A DNA stretch of 12,195 bases from Treponema sp. (GTDB taxonomy: Bacteria; Spirochaetota; Spirochaetia; Treponematales; Breznakiellaceae): contig JAITES010000172.1 of assembly GCA_031281925.1 (NCBI GenBank), positions 1-12,195 on the forward strand. Reading direction: 5' to 3'. Made by a program: the position numbers and the translations under genes. The notes below the pieces were generated by a model. That model did no database searches. It saw only the letters and a list, made by a program, of their open reading frames with translations, and had not been told where the DNA came from. Positions 5,598-12,195 of this stretch are shown piece by piece (positions within the stretch are counted from its first letter, which is position 1; every line of letters starts with the position of its first letter).

Positions 5598-8500
5598 TCA
5601 CTTGATCAGTATGAATTCCACACGGCGGTTCTTCCACCAGTTGTCGCGGTCTTCAAAGCGTACAACGGGACGGGCGCCTCCCACTCCTACAGAGGACAGG
5701 CGGCTTCGGGAAACCCCGTTGCGTATCAGTATATCCATCACCGTCCTGGCCCGGTCTTCGCTGAGGGGCTTCAGCCCTATGACGCCTCTGCCGCCCTGTT
5801 CCTCGTTGCTGCGCGCCGAGGTTCCCGGCGCGGTGGTGGGATTGGCGTGGCCTTCAACCTGAACCCGGTAATCCCGGAACTTGTTGAGAATCTCCGCAAC
5901 CCGTTTCATGATACGGTTATTGTTGTCCACCGTGGCCTGGGGAAGTCCCTCGAAGTCCGCCGCATTGGCCCTGAACACGATTGAGGGAACCTGAATTTTC
6001 AGATTGTCCCCATCCCGGATCACCAGAACATCCACCCCGATTCTGCCCGATATGCTGCTTGCGTTCCCCAGCGTGTCTTCCGCGCTGAATGTGTAGGGAT
6101 AGTCGGTGGCGGCCTGTACCAGTTCGCCCCTGTTGGAGCGGCCGTTCCAGATTGAACGGGGAGTCGGGCTTCCCCTGCCTTCAAGCTTATAGAAGAGAAG
6201 GTTTGGTCCCTCAGGCTCCCGTATCTCAAGGCTCCAGTGCTCAATAGGAGAAGCGTCATTTGCGGAGAGGAACATGCTTAGTTCATCTTCCACGCCGTCG
6301 TTATCCGGGCTGAAGTATTCGGGGCTGTAGCTGAAACCCAGTTCCGGGCCGGACACGTCGATAAGAACCGGCGGCGCTTCAGCCTCCGCGATATCGCCTT
6401 TGGCGTAACGTACCGTAAGATGAGGCGTGTATCGTCCTTCCCGGAGCATTCCGCTGTCCGAAAGGCCGTTCCAGCCGAGGGAGGCGGGCACGGCCGCGTT
6501 TCCCGAATACGTCTTGAAGAGGGAAGCGTCTTCGCCTCTCAGTTCCAGGTTCCAGGATTCGATGCCTTCCTGCAGGGAGACAATGGGGCTGAAGCGTATC
6601 AGGTCTGCGGCCTGGCCGGGTTTGGGCGCCGCGGCGGAAACCGAGGCGGTAAGGAAGACCCTGGGTATCCTGGCGTCAAGAACGATGGGCGGCAGGCTCA
6701 GCGAGGCGCTGTTGCCCCCTTCGTCCGTACTTTTCAGGGTAAAGCGATAGGTGCCGTCGGGAACGGTATTTCCCGCCTGATCGGTGCCGTCCCAGGGAAG
6801 ATCGGGAGCGGAACCGTCCCATGACCAGTTGCGGATCAGAGTGCCCGAAGAATCGGTCAACTCGGCCTCCCAGTGATCGTAAGCCTCCGTCCTTACCCTT
6901 ATGGGGAGGAAGTCCCTGTTTCCGTCGCCGTTGGGAGAGAAGAGGGTAAAGGCCGATGAAAGCTCCGCCCTGGGCGCCTCTGTGTCCACCGTAAAGGGGG
7001 CCGATACGGCGCTGGGCTGGTTGCCCTGGACATAGCGGAGTTCTATCTTTGCCATATATGTTCCGTCGCCCACAAGGTTCCCCCCGCTGTCCCTTCCGTT
7101 CCATGTCTGTGGGCCGGGAGCGCCGCCGCGGCCTTCAAAAGTCCTGATCGCCCTGCTTGATTCATCGTAAATATCGATCTTCCAGGAACTTATTCCTTCG
7201 CTAACCTGGATGACGGGAATGATGTTTATCGTATCCTTGAGCCCGTCTCCGTTTGGACTAAAGGACCGGGTATTGGTACTGAGCATCACCGGAGTATCGG
7301 CCGTGCTGAGGCTGAACCGCACCTGGTTGGACCGGCCCGTATTCCCCGCGGCGTCCGTGGAAACCAGTTCATAGACGTATTCCCCGTCCGCAGCCGGCGC
7401 GCCCGAATCGCCGCGGCCGTCCCAACCGGCTCTTGCGGGGGGGCTGCCCTGGAAACGGTATGTTTTGACGGGCCGTTCATTGGGGCCCGCTCCCTGGCGG
7501 CGGATTTCCGCTGTCCAGATTCCTTCGGCAGAGCCCTGCTGGGTAAAGATCATTTCATCCTGGTTCCCGTCGTTATCCGGGGAGAAGGCCGGGTATTCGT
7601 TCCGCACGAATGCCGTGGGAGATGTAATATCCAGTGTGAACGAAGGCGAAGCGGCTGTGGAGACATACCCGTTCCGGTAGTTTACCGAAAGAGTCCCCTG
7701 GTAAACCCCCTCGGGCAGCACGGCGCCTGAATCATTTTTGCCGTCGTATTCGATTCTTGAGGGAACGTCTCCTCCACTAAGCGTCCGCAGCGCATTTCCC
7801 CGAACATCGTTGATCCGCAATGTCCAGCCGGTAATTCCTTCCCGTACCGGTATTGAGGGGCTGAAGCTGACGGTATCCTTGATGCCGTCGCCGTTGGGAC
7901 TGAAGGCGCCGTCGCTGATATAGAGATTCACCACCGGCTGAATGGTATTTACGATGATGTTTTCCATGGCGCTTTCGGTATGGTTCTGGGCCCTGTCTGT
8001 GGAGGAGATTCTGAAACTATAAACTCCGTCGGGAACGATGTTTCCCGAATCGTCCATGCCGTTCCAGACGATGGCCTCCGGTTCCCTGTCAACAACATTA
8101 AAACTGCGGATCTTGACTCCGGATGCGTCATAGATTCCCGCGTCCCAGAGGTCTTCAGGGGAGCCTGAAACGTCAAAACTTAAGGCGTCCTTGTTTCCGT
8201 CTCCGTCGGGGCTGAAGATCCGTTCCTGTTCACCGGGAACAACAATCTCCACCGCCGGAGGAGTGTTGTCTATAACTACGGTATAGCTTTGAGTCGCTGC
8301 GCTATTCCCGTTATCGTCCGCCGAGCCGATCACAAAGGTGTAGGTTCCGTCCGGGGCTGTTTCCCCGTTTTCCATGATTCCGTCCCAGCGGAAAACAGGA
8401 GGAACTATGACCCCGGATTTTACATCGGTGATCATTCTAAGGATATTCTTTACCCTGTCTTCGGTTTCGGGCCGCCGTTCCGCATTCCGGAAACTCCGTA

Positions 8501-9650
8501 CCGTGTCTCCTGCTTCGTTCTTTACCTCCATTGTCCAGCTTGAAACATAGCGGCTGTCGGTAATCGTAACGGGAAATTCCAGATCGTCCCCCTTGCCGTC
8601 GTTGTTGGGGGACATGTAGATGACTTCAGGGTAATCCACCGTAATTGCGGGAGGAGTCCTGTCCATAATTCCCGCATACCAGGTAAGTCCCCCGCCGAAG
8701 GCCCAGATGTCGTTGTAAAGGGGTTTGGCCCCGCCTGAGATGAAGAGATCCCCGTCGGAGGGAAGCCGCCCTCCCGCCAGGCCCTTGCCGCCTGATTTCA
8801 GTTTGATGTCCACGGAGAGGCCTATTGAGGGAGAGGCCACAAAAGGCTCCCCCCGGGAAAGTTCCCGCACATTGAGACCCGAAGCGCCTGGCCAGGAGAT
8901 CCCCAGGTTCACAATTTCGGCAAAGGTCATGTTGAGGCCGGCCTTGAAAATGAGGCTTGTTTCATCCCAGTAGAAGAGGCTGGGGACACCGGCATCCGCC
9001 GCAAAACCCAGCCTGAAGGGGATCGGTTTCCCCTCTTTCCCTTCAATCTGTACAATGTCAAATGAAATGCCGCCAAGGGGGGTAAAAGGAGAGGGGTAGA
9101 AGCTCTTTCCCAGCCCCCGGAATGCCAGAGCCCAGGTAAAATTGGGGAATGGCCCCAGTTTTCCTATGTTGTAGCGGAAACCGAGATCCCCGTTGAGCGA
9201 CCAGTCGGTTCCAAAGCCGAAGTTGAGCCCCATTCCCAGGCTCATGCCCCTGAGCAATTCCTTGGAAACATTGAGATTCCCGCCAAAGACATTCCCGATG
9301 GGCAGGGATTCTTCAAAAGGGCTGTTGATGAAGCGCAGACTCCCGCCGAAAACCGCATATTTGGTCGGAATAAGGGCGCCCAGTTCAATATCATTGCCGT
9401 AGCCTCCCTCATCCCCCAGGCCGCCTATGCCCATATAGCCCAGATCGAAGACCATCCGCTGCGCGTCTCCTCCCTGGGCAGGGTTCAGGGCGCTGGCCGG
9501 AGCGCCGCCCTGTGTGGTGCTGAAGCCTCCAAAGCCGGCTGTCGCCGGTGAATAGAGATCCGGTACGGCATCGGCCCCATGGGGGCCGGCTCCGAGTTCT
9601 GCGGCGGCAAGGCAGAGAAAAACGGCGAAAAATTTTATATTATGGTTCAT
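5598..9650 (-). CDS. Giant outer-membrane protein: beta-barrel-like N-terminus, eight FlgD/Ig-like repeats, OmpA-type C-terminus
   Basis: The 1350-residue protein starts with a secretion signal (about 1-21, no lipobox Cys). Residues 30-330 are rich in Gly, aromatic residues and short amphipathic strands (GGNLNVSKELLRGMSLGMGLNF falls here), consistent with an outer-membrane barrel, and look like treponemal surface-protein N-termini. Residues 345-1207 hold eight Ig-like modules, each with an F-S-P-x-x-D-G-x-x-D motif, a W-x-G core and a D-G-x-Y strand, as in the FlgD Ig-like fold. Residues about 1215-1350 form an OmpA-like peptidoglycan-binding domain: VEGHAN (1265-1270), LSEDRARTV (1296-1304), SVGVGGARP (1320-1328) and the closing NRRVEFI (1341-1347). 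The protein probably bridges outer membrane and cell wall. The ribosome site AGGAAGGA (9655-9662) precedes the ATG, and a good promoter lies upstream. It appears monocistronic. An alternative role, as a motility- or adhesion-linked scaffold, cannot be excluded. Confidence 0.88.
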   Translation of the reverse strand: MNHNIKFFAVFLCLAAAELGAGPHGADAVPDLYSPATAGFGGFSTTQGGAPASALNPAQGGDAQRMVFDLGYMGIGGLGDEGGYGNDIELGALIPTKYAVFGGSLRFINSPFEESLPIGNVFGGNLNVSKELLRGMSLGMGLNFGFGTDWSLNGDLGFRYNIGKLGPFPNFTWALAFRGLGKSFYPSPFTPLGGISFDIVQIEGKEGKPIPFRLGFAADAGVPSLFYWDETSLIFKAGLNMTFAEIVNLGISWPGASGLNVRELSRGEPFVASPSIGLSVDIKLKSGGKGLAGGRLPSDGDLFISGGAKPLYNDIWAFGGGLTWYAGIMDRTPPAITVDYPEVIYMSPNNDGKGDDLEFPVTITDSRYVSSWTMEVKNEAGDTVRSFRNAERRPETEDRVKNILRMITDVKSGVIVPPVFRWDGIMENGETAPDGTYTFVIGSADDNGNSAATQSYTVVIDNTPPAVEIVVPGEQERIFSPDGDGNKDALSFDVSGSPEDLWDAGIYDASGVKIRSFNVVDREPEAIVWNGMDDSGNIVPDGVYSFRISSTDRAQNHTESAMENIIVNTIQPVVNLYISDGAFSPNGDGIKDTVSFSPSIPVREGITGWTLRINDVRGNALRTLSGGDVPSRIEYDGKNDSGAVLPEGVYQGTLSVNYRNGYVSTAASPSFTLDITSPTAFVRNEYPAFSPDNDGNQDEMIFTQQGSAEGIWTAEIRRQGAGPNERPVKTYRFQGSPPARAGWDGRGDSGAPAADGEYVYELVSTDAAGNTGRSNQVRFSLSTADTPVMLSTNTRSFSPNGDGLKDTINIIPVIQVSEGISSWKIDIYDESSRAIRTFEGRGGAPGPQTWNGRDSGGNLVGDGTYMAKIELRYVQGNQPSAVSAPFTVDTEAPRAELSSAFTLFSPNGDGNRDFLPIRVRTEAYDHWEAELTDSSGTLIRNWSWDGSAPDLPWDGTDQAGNTVPDGTYRFTLKSTDEGGNSASLSLPPIVLDARIPRVFLTASVSAAAPKPGQAADLIRFSPIVSLQEGIESWNLELRGEDASLFKTYSGNAAVPASLGWNGLSDSGMLREGRYTPHLTVRYAKGDIAEAEAPPVLIDVSGPELGFSYSPEYFSPDNDGVEDELSMFLSANDASPIEHWSLEIREPEGPNLLFYKLEGRGSPTPRSIWNGRSNRGELVQAATDYPYTFSAEDTLGNASSISGRIGVDVLVIRDGDNLKIQVPSIVFRANAADFEGLPQATVDNNNRIMKRVAEILNKFRDYRVQVEGHANPTTAPGTSARSNEEQGGRGVIGLKPLSEDRARTVMDILIRNGVSRSRLSSVGVGGARPVVRFEDRDNWWKNRRVEFILIK
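6030..8618 (-). repeat. Eight tandem Ig-like protein modules of two alternating subtypes
   Basis: Approximate module borders in residues: 1, 345-462; 2, 478-569; 3, 582-676; 4, 688-782; 5, 796-889; 6, 903-992; 7, 1010-1099; 8, 1112-1207. The W-x-G core sits at 422, 529, 743, 850, 953, 1060 and 1168, with Y replacing W in module 3. Modules 1, 2, 4, 6 and 8 (type A) end in S-T-D-x-x-G-N-like strands. Modules 3, 5 and 7 (type B) carry E-G-I-x-x-W before the core and an N/R-Y-x-x-G strand followed by F-T-x-D near the end. Spacing is about 105-110 residues. At DNA level the copies are diverged, so this is an old duplication rather than a fresh tandem repeat. Confidence 0.85.
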
Positions 9651-9690
9651 TTATTCCTTCCTGAACTAACCGGGCTTTGGAACAAGCCTA

Positions 9691-9720
9691 ATTATAGTAT
9701 AGTACCGTACCCTCCAACAA
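9691..9720 (-). promoter_or_regulatory. Promoter of the giant outer-membrane protein gene
   Basis: Read on the minus strand, TATAAT (9691-9696) is a perfect -10 and TTGTTG (9715-9720) a partial -35, with an 18-base spacer. Transcription would begin near 9684, giving a leader of about 35 bases with the ribosome site near its end. A second overlapping TATACT (9696-9701) could act as an alternative -10. Confidence 0.6.
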
Positions 9721-9769
9721 CAACGAAAGGGCCGCCTTGAGACAGGCATTTATGCACTTATATACGTTT

Positions 9770-9789
9770 TTTTGAATTAATTTTCAAAA
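9770..9789. promoter_or_regulatory. A/T-rich palindrome, candidate operator
   Basis: TTTTGAA and TTCAAAA are perfect 7-base reverse complements separated by TTAATT. The site is centred about 53 bases upstream of the proposed -35 of the binding-protein gene and about 60 bases upstream of the -35 of the divergent gene, so a regulator bound here could act on both. The half-site spacing does not match the CRP or FNR consensus. The surrounding tract (9757-9800) is very A/T-rich, so chance is possible. Confidence 0.3.
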
Positions 9790-9832
9790 TCCTTAAATTC
9801 ATAAGTCTAACATGCATTTCAGAATACAATCC

Positions 9833-9861
9833 TTGACCTTCAAAGCCTCAATCATTATTGT
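9833..9861 (+). promoter_or_regulatory. Promoter of the binding-protein/ABC transporter operon
   Basis: TTGACC (9833-9838, five of six consensus bases) and TATTGT (9856-9861, four of six) are separated by 17 bases. Transcription would start near 9868, leaving a leader of about 43 bases, too short for a typical riboswitch. An A/T-rich tract lies upstream and could act as an UP element. Confidence 0.5.
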
Positions 9862-9888
9862 CATTCAAAAGAAGTTCATTCAAAAGAA
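9861..9888 (+). repeat. 13-base tandem direct repeat in the leader of the binding-protein gene
   Basis: TCATTCAAAAGAA occurs at 9861-9873 and again at 9876-9888, a period of 15 bases. The copies overlap the end of the proposed -10 and the transcription start, and end 10 bases before the ribosome site. They could be a repressor or antiterminator target, or just a replication-slippage duplication. Confidence 0.7.
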
Positions 9889-9910
9889 AATAAGTTACGG
9901 AGGTACAATT

Positions 9911-11035
9911 ATGAAGAAAGTTTTGACTCTTGCCGCCTTGTCCCTGCTTGCGCTGGGTTTTGTGTTCGCAGGCGGCAGGAAAGATTCGGGAACGGCGGCT
10001 CCGGCGGCCGGCAGGGGAAAACAGGTTACGGTGAGGCTTCTCACCGATGCAACGGGAATCGACGACAAGTCCTTTAATGCCGCTGCCTGGCGTGGAATTC
10101 TCGAATTCTACGGTGATACCTGGACAAATACCAGACAGCGGGGCGAGGCCTACGATGTGGTTACCGCCCAGACTCAGGATATGTATATTCCCAATCTGAG
10201 GCAGGCCACCGATGAAGGCTACGATCTTATCGTCTGTACCGGTTTTACCTTTGCCGACGCCCTGACCGAGGTCGCCGCCCAAAACCCGAACCAGAAATAT
10301 ATGATCGTGGACGTGGACTGGGTAGGGCTTCCCAACGTGCTCCAGGCTCTCTATGCCGAGCATGAAGGTTCCTTCCTCGTAGGCGCCGCCGCTGCCCTAA
10401 AGGCCAAAGCCGACGGGATCAGCAATCCCCGTTTCGGGTTCATCGGAGGCATTCCGGGGGCGACTATTACCAAGTTTGAGGTCGGTTACATCCAGGGCAT
10501 CCTTGCGGTGACGCCCGAGGCCCGGATTGTTGACTACTATGTAAACAGTTGGGGTGAACCCGGCCTTGCCAAGACCCAGGCCAAGACCTGGTACGACAGC
10601 GGCGTCTATGCAATCTATTCGGCGGCAGGGGGAAGCGGCAACGGTACCATAGCCCAGGCCAAGGAATACCGGGCGGCCGGCCGGAATGTCTGGGCCATCG
10701 GGGTGGATTCGGATCAGCATGAAGACGGCCTGCTTCCCAATTCAAATGAATCCGCCGTCCTCACTTCAATGCTGAAAATGGTCGAAACCAGCCTTGTGTA
10801 CGGCCTCAATGCGGTGAAGAACGAAAGCTTCCGGGGCGAAGTGATCACCTTTGACATGAAGGCTAACGGGGTCGGCTACTCTTCCGCCAACAGCGCCATC
10901 ACTGCCGATATAAAGAGCCAACTGGAAACATACAAATCCCAGATCATCAACGGCAGTCTCAGGGTAGCGGCTACCTATGCGGAAGCCAAAAAGCTTCCCG
11001 GTTTCCCGCAGGATCTCAAGGCCCTGGATGATTAA
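9911..11035 (+). CDS. Basic-membrane-protein (PnrA/TmpC) family periplasmic binding protein, nucleoside-type ABC transporter
   Basis: I start at the ATG of 9911 because GGAGG at 9899-9903 lies seven bases upstream and a secretion signal follows at once. The 374-residue product binds a ligand, probably a purine nucleoside, in the periplasm and hands it to the ABC permease. The signal peptide is residues 1-20, with probable cleavage after FVFA and a GGRKDSG start to the mature protein. Unlike T. pallidum PnrA/TmpC there is no lipobox Cys. Family signatures are TGIDDKSFN (48-56), EGSFLVGAAAAL (152-163), GFIGGIPGATITKFE with VGYIQG (176-196), YSAAGGSGNGT (236-246), WAIGVDSDQ (261-269) and VLTSMLKMVE (283-292), where K289 occupies the conserved ligand-side lysine. 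The ATPase gene follows 49 bases downstream, the standard operon order. Nucleoside is the family default; other ligands, such as simple sugars or autoinducer-like compounds, are less likely. Confidence 0.92.
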   Translation: MKKVLTLAALSLLALGFVFAGGRKDSGTAAPAAGRGKQVTVRLLTDATGIDDKSFNAAAWRGILEFYGDTWTNTRQRGEAYDVVTAQTQDMYIPNLRQATDEGYDLIVCTGFTFADALTEVAAQNPNQKYMIVDVDWVGLPNVLQALYAEHEGSFLVGAAAALKAKADGISNPRFGFIGGIPGATITKFEVGYIQGILAVTPEARIVDYYVNSWGEPGLAKTQAKTWYDSGVYAIYSAAGGSGNGTIAQAKEYRAAGRNVWAIGVDSDQHEDGLLPNSNESAVLTSMLKMVETSLVYGLNAVKNESFRGEVITFDMKANGVGYSSANSAITADIKSQLETYKSQIINGSLRVAATYAEAKKLPGFPQDLKALDD

Positions 11036-11037
11036 TT

Positions 11038-11070
11038 CGCAGGCGGATCCATACCCTCCGCCCCGCTGCG
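11038..11070 (+). other. GC-rich intercistronic stem-loop between binding protein and ATPase genes
   Basis: CGCAGGCGGA (11038-11047) can pair with TCCGCC (11057-11062) and, after a four-base bulge, with TGCG (11067-11070), giving about ten pairs around a nine-base loop. It begins two bases after the binding-protein stop and ends directly against the GGAAGAG ribosome site of the ATPase. No T-run follows. Such hairpins are known to protect the upstream message and lower downstream expression, which would make binding protein exceed ATPase. Confidence 0.5.
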
Positions 11071-11084
11071 GGAAGAGCCATTAA

Positions 11085-12195
11085 ATGCCTCCTGCCATTG
11101 AAATGCTCGGTATCACGAAGGTCTTCCCCGGCGTTGTTGCCAATGACGGGGTGGATCTACGGGTGGAGCAGGGGGAGATACACGCTCTTCTGGGCGAAAA
11201 CGGGGCGGGGAAGTCCACCCTTATGTCTATCCTCTTCGGTCTCTACGAAGCCGACGGGGGAATCATCAGGATACGGGGGGAGGATGCCCGTATCCGTAAC
11301 CCCAACGATGCCGCAGCCCTGCATATAGGGATGGTGCATCAGCACTTCCGCCTGATCCACAATTTTACCGTTACGGAGAACATCGTTCTGGGCAGGGAAC
11401 CCCGTATGCCCTGGGGAAATCTGGATCTCCGTTCCGCGGAAAAGCGGGTAGGGGAACTTTCCGAAGCCTACGGCCTTTCCGTTGATCCGAAGGCCAGAAT
11501 CGAAAACATCACGGTCGGAATGCAGCAACGGGTAGAGATACTGAAGATCCTCTACCGGGACGCGGACATTCTGATCTTCGATGAGCCGACAGCGGTACTT
11601 ACGCCCCAGGAAATTGATGAACTCCTGCTGATCTTCCGCCGCCTCAAGGGTGAGGGTAAAACCATCATCTTTATTACCCATAAGCTTAAGGAGATAAAGG
11701 CGGCGGCGGACCGCTGCACGGTACTCCGCCGGGGAAAGACTGTTGCTGCGGTGGATGTGGCCGGAGCCGGGGAAGAGGAACTTGCCCAAATGATGGTGGG
11801 CCGTCCGGTGAGTTTCCATATTGACAAGAAACCTGCCGGGCCCGGGGACCTGGTGCTGAGGATCGAAAACCTTACGGTGGAAAGTTCCGGGGGACACACC
11901 GCGGTCCGCTCCCTGAATCTTGAAGTCCGCGCGGGGGAGATTCTCGGTATCGCCGGAGTTGACGGTAACGGTCAGGGGGAACTGGTAGCGGCTTTGGCAG
12001 GATTGCTGCCTGTGAAGGAGGGCCGCATATTCCTCTGTAACAGGGATATTACCCGTGAAAGCGTCCGCGGCAGGAACGAGGCAGGCTTCGGCCTTGTACC
12101 GGAAGACAGGCACCGTTTCGGCCTTGTGCTGGATTTCAGAATCGACGAGAATTTTATCCTTAAAAATTTCAGGAACTATCCGTATTCTTCTTCAA
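11085..12195 (+). CDS. ABC transporter ATPase, two nucleotide-binding domains, nucleoside/BMP type (3' end outside window)
   Basis: The frame is open from the ATG at 11085 to the window end (370 residues); full-length relatives have about 500-520, so roughly 140 are missing. GGAAGAG (11071-11077) is the ribosome site. The enzyme powers import of the ligand delivered by the preceding gene's product at the inner membrane. Domain 1 has Walker A GENGAGKST (37-45), a Q-loop in MVHQHFRLI with Q86, a signature of the form TVGMQQRVE (143-151) in place of LSGGQ as usual for this family, Walker B DILIFDEPTA (161-170) and H-loop H199. Domain 2 begins at about 258 and has a degenerate Walker A, GVDGNGQGEL (291-300), with Gln for the catalytic Lys, then PEDRHRFGLVLDF. 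This mirrors the RbsA/YufO arrangement, in which one site is inactive. Two permease genes are expected next. Confidence 0.93.
   Translation, partial: MPPAIEMLGITKVFPGVVANDGVDLRVEQGEIHALLGENGAGKSTLMSILFGLYEADGGIIRIRGEDARIRNPNDAAALHIGMVHQHFRLIHNFTVTENIVLGREPRMPWGNLDLRSAEKRVGELSEAYGLSVDPKARIENITVGMQQRVEILKILYRDADILIFDEPTAVLTPQEIDELLLIFRRLKGEGKTIIFITHKLKEIKAAADRCTVLRRGKTVAAVDVAGAGEEELAQMMVGRPVSFHIDKKPAGPGDLVLRIENLTVESSGGHTAVRSLNLEVRAGEILGIAGVDGNGQGELVAALAGLLPVKEGRIFLCNRDITRESVRGRNEAGFGLVPEDRHRFGLVLDFRIDENFILKNFRNYPYSSS

Noticed and set aside
9812..9910. Upstream ATG extending the binding protein by 33 residues
   Set aside because: It would put the promoter inside the gene and bury the signal peptide; GGAGG sits seven bases before the ATG at 9911.
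9651..9910. Riboswitch in front of the nucleoside-type transporter
   Set aside because: The proposed promoter leaves a leader of only about 43 bases, with no paired-stem architecture of a purine riboswitch.
11157..12113. Long minus-strand ORF of 318 codons opposite the ABC ATPase
   Set aside because: The plus-strand frame has every ABC ATPase motif in order; the reverse frame has no recognisable domain and is open because of GC-rich codon positions.

Overview
The window looks like a chromosomal stretch from a spirochaete, most likely a Treponema relative. This is an inference from gene content: a basic-membrane-protein (PnrA/TmpC type) binding protein followed by its ABC ATPase, a giant outer-membrane protein with FlgD/Ig-like repeats and an OmpA-type tail, a class III adenylate cyclase with the C-terminal tail seen in spirochaete cyclases, and a GTG start. 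Species cannot be set from the sequence alone.

Layout. Bases 1-189 are the last 62 codons of a plus-strand gene with extreme GC-ending codon use, unlike everything that follows. A minus-strand block comes next: a membrane adenylate cyclase (285-1952), a 74-residue orphan (2025-2249) and an RsiV/PdaC-like DUF3298 lipoprotein (2340-3131). Transcription diverges at about 3132-3178 into a SAM-dependent methyltransferase (3179-4012, GTG start) and glycerol kinase glpK (4058-5551). glpK converges on a 1350-residue outer-membrane protein on the minus strand (5598-9650). A 260-base divergent promoter region (9651-9910) separates that gene from a plus-strand transport operon: a periplasmic nucleoside-type binding protein (9911-11035) and the first 370 residues of its two-domain ABC ATPase (11085 to the window end). 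The permease genes presumably lie beyond the window.

How the parts work together. The transport operon should take up nucleosides or similar small ligands, and GlpK channels glycerol into glycerol-3-phosphate. The cyclase senses something in the periplasm through a Cache-like domain and makes cAMP. The giant protein should span the outer membrane, hold peptidoglycan with its OmpA tail, and carry eight Ig-like modules between the two. There is no phage, transposon, CRISPR array, tRNA or rRNA in the window.

The least ordinary item is the 1350-residue protein. Its eight modules are not uniform: after the first they alternate between two subtypes (A-B-A-B-A-B-A), and one B module has lost the acidic SPxxDGxxD motif. 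Other points of note are the codon-use break at the left edge, a K/T substrate pair in the cyclase, a GlpK lacking the E. coli FBP-binding loop, a perfect 10-bp hairpin, and a 13-base direct repeat in the leader of the binding-protein gene.
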